A DNA stretch of 64,000 bases from Juglans regia (taxonomy: Eukaryota; Streptophyta; Magnoliopsida; Fagales; Juglandaceae): the NCBI RefSeq assembly GCF_001411555.2, contig NC_049909.1, forward strand, positions 8,997,485 to 9,061,484, given 5' to 3'. Below, piece by piece: positions 1 through 12,118 of this stretch. The notes below the pieces were generated by a model. The model saw only the letters and a list, made by a program, of their open reading frames with translations, made no database searches and was not told the DNA's origin. A program made the translations under genes and the position numbers. Every line of letters starts with the position of its first letter. Position 1 is the first letter of the stretch.

Positions 1-735
1 AAGTTCTGATTCTTTATATGATGGTGATCTGATTCCGATGATATCTGTTCTGTTTTCTAGTATACGGCCCAGCCACGGGTATAATGGTTGTTTATAACCC
101 TACCATGAGGGTTAAACATGGTATTTGTCCCGATGTGATGCTAAGAGATGATATGATTATATAATGTTTCAGTTTGGAAATGCCAATGGATTTTCTTTTG
201 GGAACAAGTTTGTTTTTCTGAAAATTTCGCCCCGATATTTTGTAACAAGTTTTGTTTATGCATTCTGAAAGAAAATATGTTGTTTCTGCATTCTAAAAGA
301 AAATTTGTTGTTTTTGCATTCTGAAAGTAAATGTCTTGTTCTGCATACCGAACTTTATAAATGCTCATGTTTACATGCTAGTATATGCTCTCTGCTTACT
401 GAGTTGTTGATAACTCACCCCCTTATCTCCACAATATTTTTCAGATATTATGATGGTTCAGCTGATGATCAAGATTATGAGACATTGGGTGAGATGATTT
501 AAGTGTAGTGGTTCAAGCATAAGAAGTTTTTTATGAGTATTGTCGTATTTTATTAAGAAATTTTATTGTGTTGTGATGACTTGACATTTTGAAAAATTGG
601 TTATATTGAAGAAATTAGATTGAATCGAATTTTCTAAATGATATTGGGAATTTGGAGTCTATTTTTATATTGTTGGAATGTGAGTTTAAGTGCTAAAAAG
701 TAACTCTCCGACCCGTGCGGGACCGGGGCGTTACA
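1..735 (+). mobile_element. Ty3/gypsy-type LTR, 3' part (cut by window start)
   Basis: This is the downstream part of a long LTR, ending GGGGCGTTACA at 735. It carries the family landmarks in order: one copy of the ~61-bp repeat (about 60-122), the hairpin gagttgttgataactc (401-416), a pyrimidine-rich acceptor ending TTTTTCAG (444), and a tiny acidic frame (445-502) ending in TAA. No primer-binding site follows, because another LTR fragment is joined directly at 736. Orientation comes from these landmarks and from comparison with complete copies at 28250-30632 and 50248-53064. Confidence 0.8.
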
Positions 736-904
736 TATGTTATTGAGATTTTCTTTATTGTCCCCATGGAGGAACTTAGATATTTGGATTGATTAAATTG
801 ATTAATATTTTATTGGATTTTTCTGGATTTTATAGTTGTACTATTTAAGTTGATTTTAGGTATTAAGAGTTAACTCTTCGGACCTCTGGGATCGGAGCGT
901 TACA
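736..904 (+). mobile_element. LTR 3'-end fragment of a second subfamily
   Basis: About 170 bp matches the last part of the LTR subfamily seen inverted at 13234-13400 (shared phrases include tattaagagttaactctt). It ends GGAGCGTTACA at 904. The following bases, gttggtatctgagac, are a mutated initiator tRNA-Met primer-binding site, so this was a 5' LTR. Most of the LTR is missing and the left edge abuts the previous copy. Confidence 0.7.
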
Positions 905-1600
905 GTTGGTATCTGAGACAGGTTTGAATTTTGCATACTATAAACCTTGGAGGTTTTGATATCTGTGGGTTTAGGAAGAAACTTCAGATTTGAGGAGTAG
1001 AATTTTAAAAGAATAAGAGATGATTATGTGGATACTTAATGTTTTATATTTTGCAGACTTTAAGATTGAGTTTTGAGATTTTTAGGTTTAGGGATTTTAG
1101 ATCCGACAAGCTTACTTTGTGGACTATAGGAGATAATCTTTATAATATTAATTTAAGGTTTAGATTTTTGAGGTTAGTTTCTAAAGATGTAAGGGAGTCT
1201 AGAGAAATGATATGTATATGGTAGGAAAGACTATATGAGTTAATTAAAGAAATGACTAAGAATGGTTAAAACAAGTTCAAGATTTTATTGATTTATAGAT
1301 TTATTTATTTATTTTAACTTTTTTTTTTAAATATTTTAGTTGGTATTTATATTTTTTCTATACATATTTTATTTTCTTTCCCTAGAACGTTTAACTGAGG
1401 TTAAGATCTCAGGATGGCTGGTTGTTGTCGAGTTCGAAACTTTGGAGATTTGAGATTCCTCAGATTTTATGGACTGAATAGGATGTTTGAGGTTTAGAGA
1501 TGGTACATACTTTAAAAGTGATTTTGATGAGATTTAAGATCGGTGATTTCTGCGAGTTCCAGGATATGATTTTTGATGATATCTAAGGTTTTAGCACTTG
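905..1600 (+). mobile_element. Retrotransposon untranslated leader remnant
   Basis: The sequence is G/T-rich and non-coding, with many repeats of phrases such as gaggtttgagattctg and agactataa. The same style follows the complete LTR and primer site at 2377 and, inverted, fills 45426-47797. It is best read as the untranslated leader between primer site and gag. No gag is seen. Confidence 0.5.
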
Positions 1601-2376
1601 CATAGCCCACGACATCCCTAGTTGCATGGTATAATGGTGGTTTATAACCCTACCACGGGGGTGAAACATAGTATACGGCCCAACCATGGGTATAATGGTG
1701 GTTTATAATCCTACCACGGGGTGAAACATGGTATACGGCCCAGCCACAGGTATAATGGTGGTTTATAACCCTACCACAGGGGTTAAACATGGTATTTTTC
1801 TCGATGTGATGCTATGAGATGATATGAATATAATGTTTCAGTTTGGATATGCTAATGTAATTTCTTTTTGGGAATAAGTTTATTTTTTTGAAAATTTCGC
1901 TTTGATGTTTTGTACCAAGTTTTATTTATGCATTCCAAAAGTAAATAAGTTGTTTCTGCATTCTGAAAGAAAATGTTTTGTTCTGCATATTGAACGTTAT
2001 AAATGCTCATGTTTACATGCTAGTATATGCTCTCTGCTTGCTAAGTTGTTGATAACTCACCCCTTATCTCCACAATAATTTTCAGATGATTTTGGATATT
2101 TTAGCTGGGGATCAAGATTTTGAAGCTTTGGGTAAGATGATTTAAGAGTAGTGGACTAAGTATAGAAAGTTTTTGATGGGTATTGGCGATATTTATTATG
2201 AAATGTAATTGTGTTATGATGACTTGGTATTTTGAAAAATTGGTTATATTGAGGAAATTAGTTTGGATCGAAATGTCTTTATGATATTGAGAATTTGAAG
2301 TCTAATTATATTGTTGAAATGTGAGTGTTAGTGATAGGAAGTAACCCTTCGACTCCTGCGGGACTGGGGCGTTACA
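1600..2376 (+). mobile_element. Ty3/gypsy LTR, 3' part, with intact 3' boundary
   Basis: LTR 3' portion ending GGGGCGTTACA at 2376, followed by a primer-binding site. It contains about 2.7 units of the ~61-bp minisatellite (1631-1795), the hairpin with one mutated stem base (taagttgttgataactc, near 2042), the CAG acceptor, and the acidic frame ending GATGATTTAA. The left edge near 1600 is approximate. Confidence 0.75.
1631..1795 (+). repeat. ~61-bp minisatellite inside LTR
   Basis: Nearly three head-to-tail units beginning ataatggtggtttataayc and containing ccacgg and gaaacat. The unit is 60-61 bp. The same unit recurs at 29791-29968 and, inverted, at about 24986-25096. Confidence 0.85.
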
Positions 2377-2378
2377 GT

Positions 2379-2391
2379 TGGTATCAGAGAC
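2379..2391 (+). promoter_or_regulatory. Primer-binding site (initiator tRNA-Met)
   Basis: TGGTATCAGAGAC lies two bases after the LTR end at 2376. It matches the plant initiator tRNA-Met 3' complement TGGTATCAGAGC apart from its end, which marks the LTR as a 5' LTR. Confidence 0.8.
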
Positions 2392-4051
2392 ATGTTTGAG
2401 ATTCTGCATACTATAATAAGGAGTTTGATGAAATTGGAGGTTTGAGGTTCTGCCGACTATAAACATATGAGGTTTACATATCTGTGGGTTTTAAGAAGTA
2501 ATTTCAGATTGGAGGTATAGAAATTTGATTATTTAGATTTTGTAGATTCTATGAAATGATTTTTATAATATTTCAGGTTTTAGATCCGGTAAGCTAATTT
2601 TGTAAGGTGTAGGACATGACTTGGATATGATTTAAGTTTAGATTTTGTAGTTGACATAAGTTTGACCGAAATACAGGTTTGAAGTTCTATAGACTATAGT
2701 ATATGGGGTTTTGGGTTTATTAGGAACTTTAGGAAATAATTTTCAGTTTTGATGTTTAGAATTTTGCGGACTGCAAGGAAAAATCTTGTTGGTATTAGAG
2801 GCATTTGAATCTTTAGGCTTTAGGAAAGATGTTTTATGGAATTTGAGGTGTTGGATTTTGTAGATTTTTAGAACTGATTTCATGACTATTGAGATTTTAA
2901 TTTCTGTAGACTCTTGATGTGGACTTTACAAATTGACTTGGATAAGATTGAAGGTTTAGATTTTAAAAATATATCGTTACTGCGGTTGCGTGTACATTTA
3001 TATATATAGGTGTTTTTATAAATTTAAAATATTTTATACATATTCATTTTGTGGTTAAAACCATTTGCATATGTTTATATGAACTCTATATTTTGAAATG
3101 TTTATTAAAATGCAAGTTTTCTAGATCCCACCTCGTCGTCAGTTATGAAACATTTTGGATCTGAACGTGACTAAAAATGAAAGAGAGTGTTCAAGAGCAT
3201 AAATGAGTGTGATGAAATTCAAGGTGTGAGATTCTATAGACTATAATGAGGAGTGTGATTATATTTAAAGTTTGAGATTCTGTAGATTTTATGGATTGAT
3301 TTTTTTTTTTGAAATCTGAGCTTTAGAGATGCTGCAAATTTTTTAAAGGTGATTTTGATGGTCTTAGAATTTTGCGGACACCCGAATACGAATTTTGATG
3401 ACATATTAGCACTTGTGGACCGATGAAATATGTCCCATGAAATCCAAGATTTTAGATTTTTGCATGTTTTAGGAAAACGATTTTTAAGACATTCGAGATT
3501 TTAATTATGGTAGGCGTAATTCTGTGGACTGTAGTAAATGATTCTGACTAGATTTAAGGTTTAGACTTCAGGTTGACTTCTTGGAAAGAGCTTTGGTTAG
3601 GAACTTGAGGCTTAGATTTGTGATATTGAGATTTTAGAGGGTACAATCATGTTGGTATAATTTATGAATTTGACTCTGGTGAGTTAAAAATGTATGGACT
3701 GGTTAAATGTGGGGTTTAGCTAATTTTAGAGCTTCATGAGTGAGTTACAATGTGTTTATGACTACAAGTTGTTAGAGTGCCCAACGGATGCGTGGTTTTC
3801 GTGATATTATAGTTTGAGAGTTTATTTCATTATTTGTTTGAGGTTCATAGATTATGTGGAGAGTTTGGAATTATTATTTTGGTCTTTCATTGCATTATTG
3901 AGGTTTATATTTTAGACTTGAAATTGCAGTGTGCACGAACCTGTATGGCTAGGGGAAATATGGGAGAATATGATCGACAATATTGGAGAGTTAGAATTTG
4001 AAATATTAAGTTCGGCAAAATGATAGATGATTGAGGTAGGCAGGGAATGGT
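2392..4051 (+). mobile_element. Leader/internal remnant after primer site
   Basis: About 1.65 kb of G/T-rich, stop-riddled sequence with recurring phrases (gaggtttgag, ttctgtagact, attttgcggac). It follows an LTR and primer-binding site, so it is interpreted as untranslated leader. No gag, protease or reverse transcriptase similarity is visible; the coding part appears deleted, because LTR-like sequence resumes near 4052. Confidence 0.5.
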
Positions 4052-5944
4052 TGTAGCGGATAAATATTTAGGCTTTGCTTGTGGTACTTGTAAGCCTTCA
4101 AGAGAAATCGATGTCGTTTTGGGTAACTTTCTCCCTTTCAATTTTTTTTTTGTTTTTCTTTTCTTGACCTTGATGGTTACTTCTCTTATCTCTTTCCATT
4201 CAGTTTTTTTTCACACCTCCGAATCCCTCTCCACCTCGAGTACCACCTCCCCACGCCTCTGTAATTATTTTTTTTTCTCCCTTTTAAGTTCTATCCCAAC
4301 AAACTCTTTCTATCCTATCTCTCAAGCTCTCGGTTCTCTCCCTCAAAGTTTCTCTCATTTCACTGCAAACCTACATGTAGTCATCGTTACTTGGGTCTTC
4401 ACGCACTGCTACAACACCTGCCAGCCTCCCTGCATGCTTGTCCTCCACTCTCATGCACCATCATCAGCAACAGACGGCACCGGACATCAAGACTTCACTG
4501 TCGGAAGCAGCCTCGTTGCACTCTTCACAAGAGTCGCACATGCAACCACCGTAAGCCACCCCAAAGCAAAACTCTTCCTTCGACGTTTCCTATGAATCAG
4601 CCACCCCATGCACTTTCAACAGCTTTAAGCCACCGTGTTGCAATCTCCTTTCTCTGACCACCACTGTACCAGCCATCGAAACCTTGGATGAGTGTGCTCT
4701 GTTGCACCACGCCGAAATTGGGGAGGTTTTTCCCCACTGTAAGACACAGTCACCACCCTCACTAAGAACTCCATCACATTGAGACCCCACAGAAACCGCC
4801 GGCAAAATTTTCCCGTCACCCCCAATCCGCCGCACGCCACCTCAGCCTCGCTGCCTCACGGTAATCTCCCTCTATGTTTCTCTCTCGCGCATCTCTCACT
4901 CTCCTTTCTCTCTTTCTCGCTCATCACTCTCTCTCTCTCATTATTTTCTATCCCATTCAGTGCCCCGCCAACGCCCTAACAGCCGCCGTCCATAGCCCAG
5001 CTCACCTCTCGTCATGCTCTCCATCTCTCAGTGAGCCTCCACCTCGCGAACTGTTGTTTCACAAATATGTTTTCATACAGCAGAGTTCTATAGAAGCTTA
5101 GTGTAAGTTGGTCATGAATATGTTTATTACCGAAAGTACTTGGTTACCCTTTGAGTATTAATCTATTTTTAAACTTTACAGGTACTAGTGGACTCGATTT
5201 TATTTACATTTATAGTATTTTAAATTGTTTTTAAAGTAAAGATTTCTTTAAAAAGTAAACGATCTAGTGTAGGTTTATTTCCCTGCAAACAAAGAAGAAG
5301 AAAATAAAACCTAACTTAGTTAGTTTTATGATATTACAAGTTTGCCCTTTAAGTACAAGCCAAATCATAAGGTGGCTTGAGTTCATATTTTTCGTTGGGT
5401 TGATTTTATGATGGGTTTCAGTATGATTTCAGATAAGTTTTTTAATGTTAATGTTATGAGAGTTTCACCTTATTTATATTAGTAAAAAATGTTTATAAAA
5501 TGTTTTAAATTTGTTATTTCTTTTGAAAGAATAATCGATAATATTGTAGTTTATTATGATCTAGTTTATTATACTGTCGTTGTATAATTTAAAATATTTT
5601 GGTATAATTATATAATTATCTAGTGACTGATTTTATAGTTACACTTCAATAGTAAATAAGTTAGCTTTTTAAATGGATATTGATAATCTTAGAAAGTGAT
5701 GATATATTTTGGGATTATGAGAATTTTAGGTTTTGAGGAACTAAAATAGGTTATTTTAGAAGGTCATGCTTAAATATTGAAATACGTGTTCGATTGAAAA
5801 TTTACGAGTATTATGTGATTATTTATAGGTGACGATTAATATTTGTTCGGCATTGTTGAGGAAATATTCGAAAGATTAAGAAGTTCAGGTAAGTGGGGTT
5901 CATATACTAGTTTTGCATTAAAGAAATGAAATGAGATTGACTTT
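4052..5944 (+). mobile_element. LTR 5'/middle fragment, plus orientation
   Basis: It begins with a weak TGTAGC start and contains the C/T-rich first segment (about 4200-5102), a donor-like GTAAGT (5103), an AT-rich intron-like stretch, and a 60-nt mini-exon (5829-5888) bounded by TTTATAG and CAG/GTAAGTGGGG. It breaks at about 5945, where inverted LTR sequence begins. Open frames in the C/T-rich part are proline/serine-rich and low-complexity; I do not call them genes. Confidence 0.55.
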
Positions 5945-6812
5945 GAACAAATAACTAAGGTAGTTCAAATTTCTTTTCATTACAAAACATGCATACTTTT
6001 CAAAAATCAACCTCAGTCCTTTTTATTTTTATGCAAAGTCTAGCATAAGAATCCCGCTTACCTGGACTTTTTAATTTCTCTGAATTTTATCACAACAGTG
6101 CCAACGGAAAAGAAAATCAATCATCACCTATAACAAATAGTCACGTAACAAAGTCAACCTCATTTCATTTCTTTTATGCAAAGTTAGTGTATGAACCCCG
6201 CTTACCTGGAATTTTAATTTCTCAGAATTTCTTCACAATAGAGCTGAACAAAAAATCAATCACCTATAACAAATAGTCACGTAACTTCCATAAATTTCCA
6301 AACAACCACATATTTCTATATTTAAACCTAAAATGCTAAATTAACCTATTTTCATACTTCAAAACCCAAAAATTATCATAACCCAAAAATACCATCACTT
6401 CTCCAGTTTTATCGATATTGCTAACCACTCTGACTCATGCATTAATTCTATGATATTTATGAAAAATATAATTTTTGGACTATAAAAAAGTGAGAGTAGG
6501 TCCACTTAAAAAATATTTACAAGTTTTTTGGTAAGCTATTGAGACCCACGCGAAAACTCACATCCAAAATTATAAATACACTATAGCTTATAACTCAAAG
6601 GGCATAAGTGTAATTTCATCAAAACTACTCATACTTCATGTTAAGACTTATGGGAAAACAACAAAAAACCACTTTCTATTTGAAAACAAAGTAAACACAG
6701 AGGGGGTGATACAGCTGAGGCATACCAAGAAGGAAGGAGGCATGCGGAGGAGCAAGGGACTAGGCAATTGTCGTGGGTGGTCCGCGAGGTGGGAGGTGGT
6801 TGACTAGGCGGT

Positions 6813-6864
<52 letters not shown>

Positions 6865-7798
6865 CGAGAGAGGAAGAAATGGAGAGGGTGCCGGTGGCTT
6901 ACTATGAGGAAAACGGCAGACCTAGGGTAGCACGACCTGCATTTTCTGGGGCTCTACTAATTGACGCCGCTCTATTTCCTTGTTGTGACTGGTGGCACTA
7001 AAAAGGGGTTGAGGGCTAGGCTATTGTTGCTCTATTTCAGGGGGCTACAATAGGGGTTGTTTTGGTCTAGAAGTGGGTATGGTTTTATGATACAAGGGTT
7101 GTCGTGTGGTGCAACCTTGGTGGCTGAAGGGAGGGGTGGTAGCCACATGAAGGAGCTTTGGCTTTTAGGGTGGCTGTCGGCATGAAGCAGTGGTGCAATG
7201 ATGCTTGATTATAGGATACAGTGGTGTAGTCCGCATGTGCTAGGCTTGACTGCTTGGTCATAAGTGGTTTCCTGCCGATTTGGCTTTCAAGCCAACATCG
7301 TGGGTTAGCACTCGAAGAGGTTGAGCATGGGAGGGAGGATGACGACGGCTAGTGAAGGTGCTGTGGTGCAGAATAGCTTCAACGTCTATCGTATAAACAC
7401 TACTGCAGGCAGAGGGGAGTGACTCTCAGTTTATGGGGAAACTGTCCTCTGTTTTCCTTGCTTAGCACAGAGCCTCGGTGGTGATGGTTTACATTGAGTT
7501 TGTGATGGTCTCATTGTGTAGCAACTTGGGTCGTCATGTTGGTTCACAAGGAGGTGGTTCCGTGAGATGGAGGATGGCGGTTGTGGCTCGGTGGAGTTTT
7601 GGATGTGGGAGAGAGAGTCCTCATGCTACTGGGGTGGTGAATGTGGGGGTGAGGGGTTGGTCTTTGATATCATGCATGGGGCTTACGGTGAAGCATGTAT
7701 GGTGATACGTGGGAAGGAGGGAAAAATAAAACAAAGAAAAATAAAAGAAAAAAATTTAGGGTTTCTACGGCTTGGGCTTGGTGTTACACTCACACTGA
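5945..7798 (-). mobile_element. LTR fragment, minus orientation, rearranged
   Basis: It matches the middle-to-5' part of the complete inverted LTR at 13234-16139, starting at the position equivalent to about 14305. The mini-exon donor block appears twice (around 6056-6126 and 6196-6260), so part is duplicated. The GC-rich segment follows, and the sequence ends GGTGTTACA at 7798, the expected inverted LTR start. The 3' part is missing. Confidence 0.6.
6815..6861. repeat. (GA)n microsatellite
   Basis: Uninterrupted GA dinucleotides, about 23 units, within the GC-rich LTR segment. Confidence 0.95.
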
Positions 7799-8219
7799 GA
7801 TCTCCAGAGCCATTCGTCCCCTCACCCACCTCTCGCCCCCCTCTCGCATGGAAACAAGAAAACCACCCCCTTCTGCTACCCCGTGACCCTCTCGGATACC
7901 AGAAACCTCGAAGCCCCCCTATCCGCCCCCGCGACGCTCTTGAAGCCCCCCTCCTAGATGCTAGAAATCGCAAATGCCCAAACATGTAAAACTTGCTTTT
8001 ACATGATCCTAAACCCCAGTTGATAGTGGTGGTTGATTTTTGATTGGAGATCTGGCCTTTGCTGCAAAAGATTCGTCCAACGTTGGAAAGAAAGGCTAGA
8101 TTGAAGTAAATTCTCATTTCACATTTTAAATTACTGTGTTGCTGCTGCATAATGTTTTCTGTTGAACTCCGAGAGTGATTTACTAGGTTTGAGTATTCCT
8201 TAAATTTGTAGGTAAATGG
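7799..8219 (+). mobile_element. Unassigned C-rich to AT-rich stretch
   Basis: A C-rich stretch (7800-7960) of the kind found in plus-oriented LTR first segments is followed by intron-like AT-rich sequence. It may be an older plus-oriented LTR fragment. No domain, boundary or gene is recognised. Confidence 0.25.
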
Positions 8220-8692
8220 ATAGAGAAGATAAGATTAAGAAGAGAAGATAGGTTGAGGGTTGGGGGTCAGCTTTCGCAGCTGTTGTTGTGATTGGTGGTG
8301 GGGGACGGTGTGGGCTTCACGAGCATTGCATGTGTGGCTTGTGACGAGTGGAGGGTAGTGGCAGCGAGCAGCTGCCATGGCCTCATCGGTTGTAGGTCCT
8401 GAAGGGCGTGGGCTGGGCAAAGTGCACGGTGGAGGAATTGGAAGGAGAGGAGTTCTAACCGACGAACACATGGAGCCGAGGTGGTGGTGGTAGGGATCGG
8501 CGCTGCAGGTCACGAGGAAGGCATATGGCTCACGGGTTTGCAGGTGGGAGGAGGAAGAAGAAGGAAAAAGCAAAAGAAAAGAAAGGGAAAGGAAGGGTCG
8601 TGCGGCACAGGGGAAGGGAAGAAGAAAATTAGGGTTTTATCCTTCGACTCCAAAACGGCATCTTTTCAAGTGGGGGAGGGACTGGGGTTACA
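8220..8692 (-). mobile_element. GC-rich 5' segment of an inverted LTR
   Basis: G-rich on the plus strand (C-rich on the minus strand). It ends GGGGTTACA at 8692, resembling an inverted LTR 5' end (TGTAACCCC). The rest of this LTR is not contiguous. Confidence 0.45.
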
Positions 8693-9059
8693 ATGACACA
8701 GGTTCGGCCCAAAATCTCTCTCTCTTAGGCCTAAAATTCGACCCAACACTCACAATAGATAAATAAAACCACACACAACCACTTAGGCTCAATTTTGTTT
8801 CTCTTAAAGAAAAAACACACAAAAATCTTGGGTTTCACACCACAAGTCTAAAAACTTGTACCATTAACTCAAAGGGGGGTTGCTAGAGCCACCGAGCACT
8901 GAGAATTCACATCGACAAGGCAAATTTTTTTTATTTTTGCTTTTTTTTTTCACACATTTTTTTAAAACCCTTAAACATTTTTAAAAAATTACAAACTCAT
9001 TAAAAAACATTTCCTTAATCAGTAAGCCAAAAAAAAAAAAACAATCGGTAAGGTATTCC
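8693..9059. other. AT-rich spacer, no gene seen
   Basis: Low-complexity A/T runs and a few CACA stretches. No domain, terminal motif or transposon end is recognised. Confidence 0.4.
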
Positions 9060-9345
9060 AATGGTCTCTTGTACCCTTTGGCACTTATTCAGAGCTATTA
9101 ACCCACTTTTACTTCTCAAGCACTTATTCCTCTATGCTTAACTTGTCTCACCCATGCATCCTATTCCTGATCTTCAACTGGTACCTTAGAGTCATATGGA
9201 AAGAAATATTAGCAATAAATGTGCGAGTTATCAACAACTCAAGAAGCAGCGATCCTATACCAGTGTGTAACATAAACCATTTACAGAATGCATAAGACAA
9301 CCAATTATCAAAATAGTAGGGATTTTCCATAAGCATCTTAATTCA
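9060..9345 (-). mobile_element. Degenerate LTR 3' segment, minus orientation
   Basis: It retains the inverted landmarks cttgtaccctttggcactta, a degraded acceptor region, and an intact hairpin gagttatcaacaactc (9225-9240). The terminal motif is lost. It is an old copy of the same superfamily. Confidence 0.55.
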
Positions 9346-10260
9346 GTGATCGGTGTGATAACCCGGACTTAGCCAAGTCCTCACCTGTTACTTTTATTTT
9401 TTTGCCTTAGTCCAATTAGGATTTTGATGGATTGTGAAGATGGGAACCTAGTAAATGACTCAGACCTTACCTTATTGCCAATAGGATAGGCGCCCAAGCC
9501 TACAAAAAAAAAAGCCCAAAGGATTAGTAAGGTTCGGCCAAGAGGATTTAGGGTTTGGAGGAGAATCCAATTAGGGTTTTGGTTATTGGAAGAGGGGCCC
9601 AATGCAAGAAGAGATCCTTGAGTTTCCCTAAGCCCTAATCATTTAAAGGGTTTCTATTTTGACAAGAAAAGTTGCCACTTGGCAAGCATGCAACCAAACT
9701 TCTAGAAGAAACTTGTAAGAAGGAAGGGAAAGGCCATTTTTGGCCATAGGGAAGGAAGTGCCATTTAACACACATGCATAATGAGACTTTTGATTTTTCA
9801 AGAAGGGAATAAGCCATAAAAGCTTCCATTTTGAGGAGCCACATGCCACATGGCAATTGTGCCATATCCCTCGGCTAGATTCATTGTATGTAGACCTAAA
9901 AGTGGATGAAGGAAGAGAAAGGGGTTTTCAGGCATGGCAAGGGTCACATGTTTACTAGGTCAATGTTTGAAAAAGAACACGTACAAGAAAGAAACGAGTT
10001 TTTAGTCAAGTTCATGTCCATCCTCATGCATTCATATTCATGGTTTGCCTTCACATACTTATATTATCTTCTTGTATGTTATTGATTTAACTTGCTGAGA
10101 TTGTTTGAAATCTCACCATGGTAGATTTCACTACCATTCCCTTAGAAATAGTAGAAGTTGTGATAAGAATAGACGATGAGAAAAAGCAAACATGAGGATG
10201 CCCCAAAGGAGAAAGAAGCCCCGAAGAACCCTAAGCGCTCAGTGAGCCAACACTAGTAGA
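9346..10260 (+). mobile_element. LTR-like remnant of a different family
   Basis: A distinct block with no coding potential. Near its end it has cttgctgagattgtttgaaatctcacc (hairpin 10096-10115), in the same context as the hairpin of the main LTR family but with both arms changed. This suggests a related LTR family in plus orientation. No boundaries are defined. Confidence 0.35.
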
Positions 10261-10345
10261 ATGGCTTGAGTCAGCCAAGAACTTTATGTGTGAAGTGCTA
10301 AAACTCTTTGAGGACCTACAGAAGATTCTGGGGGCATCACAATCG

Positions 10346-10392
10346 TGTGTATATATATACACACACACACGCACACACACACATACACACAA
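10346..10392. repeat. (TA)n/(AC)n microsatellite
   Basis: A short TATATA run followed by about 18 CA units with a few substitutions. Confidence 0.9.
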
Positions 10393-10546
10393 AAGGACCT
10401 TCGGCACAAGCATATTGAACAACATAAAAAACAGAATAGAGGCCATGTTTACCCTCGTGGTAGGGTTGTGCATTCTACGGAAAGCCAAGCAGAACATAAA
10501 TCACCAAGTTAGCAAAGTGATTGCACTCAGAAATCAGAGGACACAA

Positions 10547-10663
10547 TTTGACACCTGTGGTGAGGTTAGACATCAGAGGCCATTATTTTACACCCGGGGC
10601 AAGGTCGGACATCAGAGACCACAATTTTATACCCGCGGCAAGGTTAGATATTAGAAGCCAAAT
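10547..10663 (-). repeat. Three 39-bp tandem units in LTR
   Basis: Units at 10547-10585, 10586-10624 and 10625-10663 share a core of acccgnggcaaggt followed by gacatcaga. The array sits where other LTR copies carry the 61-bp or 30-bp minisatellite, so the same LTR position has expanded with different unit lengths. Confidence 0.85.
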
Positions 10664-11374
10664 TTATAAATCGGGCCTGTAACCAAAACAGAACTTAATT
10701 TTATGCCTTAAGATTTCCATATATAATGCAATAATAGGAATTGTATACTAATAAAATAATATCATATAATTGGAATAATATTTTAGATTTCATATTCATA
10801 GTTTATGTAGTAGAGAATCAGAGGACACAACTTTGCTCATGTTTACACCAGTCATGATAAAATGTCATTTCAAAGTGGAAAATAACCTAGGTTGTTTTCA
10901 TTACAAAATATGTAGGTTTTCATTAAATCAACCTCAGTCAATTTTAGGCGAAGTCTAGCAGAGAAACACTGCTTACTCGACTTTTGCAATTTACTATCTA
11001 AGCTTTGAACTCAAATGATAGCAGTGTCACGACCTAATCCAGAAATACCACTAATATTAGTAACTCACACTAACACAACACCATTCTAACTAATAAAATT
11101 CTAATTCCCGACTACAGCTTAATGAGTCCATAAATAGCCCATCAACCAAAATAGTCCAACATAGTGCCTTGGGTTTATAATGACCCGGCTTAATACCCAA
11201 AACTTGCTACTCCCTACACATTGGAACACCAACCCACATTTTATGTTCGTCCCATCCTCCATTCATGACTTTTCAAATAGGAGACTCACCAAAATTTATA
11301 GGTTCTAACATGCAATAGGGACAACTCAACTCCCAGTAAGCACTAAACATACAAGTCAGGAAAAATAAGAGTAC
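10664..11374 (-). mobile_element. Old LTR fragments flanking the gypsy insertion
   Basis: 10860-11034 contains a degraded mini-exon donor block (inverted aaacactgcttactcg). At 11035 a different motif, TGTCACGACC, begins; it resembles an LTR end of another family. This sequence was interrupted by the gypsy element at 11375-16139 and probably continues at 16140. Confidence 0.4.
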
Positions 11375-12118
11375 TGGTACGCCCCGTTCTCGGAGGTCTA
11401 GATAGTTAGCTCTTAATGCCTAATATCAACTTAAATAACAGAACTATAAAATCTAGAAGATCCCATACAATATTAATCCATTTAATCAATCCAAATATCT
11501 AAGTTCCTCTAGGAGACAATAAAGAAATTCTCACTAAGATAAAATAGAAATTCTCCAAAAACTTGAAAATATCCTTAACTCATCAAGTCAAAATACCCAA
11601 AAAATAAATAAGTTTACAAACTATGACTCTCCATAAGCACTTGTACCCTCAGACACTTATTCCACTATGATCATGACATCTTGCTAAAACTTCCTACTCT
11701 TGTTCTTCAGCTGAACCATCAAAATTATCTGAAAAATATAAGGAGATAAGGGGTGAGTTATAAACAAATCAGTAAGTAGAGGACATATACTAGTGTATAA
11801 ACATGGGAATTTATAGAGTTCAAAATGCAGAATCAGAATATTGTTTTCAAAATACAGCGTCAGAGCATGTTATCAAAAATATCAGAGCAAAAGTTCAAAA
11901 ATATTCATAATCAAAATCCCTTTGGCATAGCATAAACTGAAACATCACATCTTATCTTATTATATCAGAACAAATACCATGTTTAACCCCCGAGGTAGGG
12001 TTGTGCAAGCCCCGGTAGCTAACCGAGTAGAAACAGAATGTGAATCTTCCCCTTATTCATTCTCGGAGTTCCGAGTGTGCACATAGGAAAGACCACGCAA
12101 AAAACCAATTTGTTTCCA
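11375..12118 (-). mobile_element. Truncated 3' LTR of the gypsy element
   Basis: About 740 bp closely matching the start of 13234-14000 on the plus strand. The LTR end is mutated to TGGTACGCCCC (inverted). Similarity to the 5' LTR stops after tttccaaa at about 12118, where gag sequence begins. Confidence 0.85.

Noticed and set aside
4047..4835. Overlapping open frames on both strands
   Set aside because: C/T-rich LTR segment; no domain, and mutually overlapping frames.
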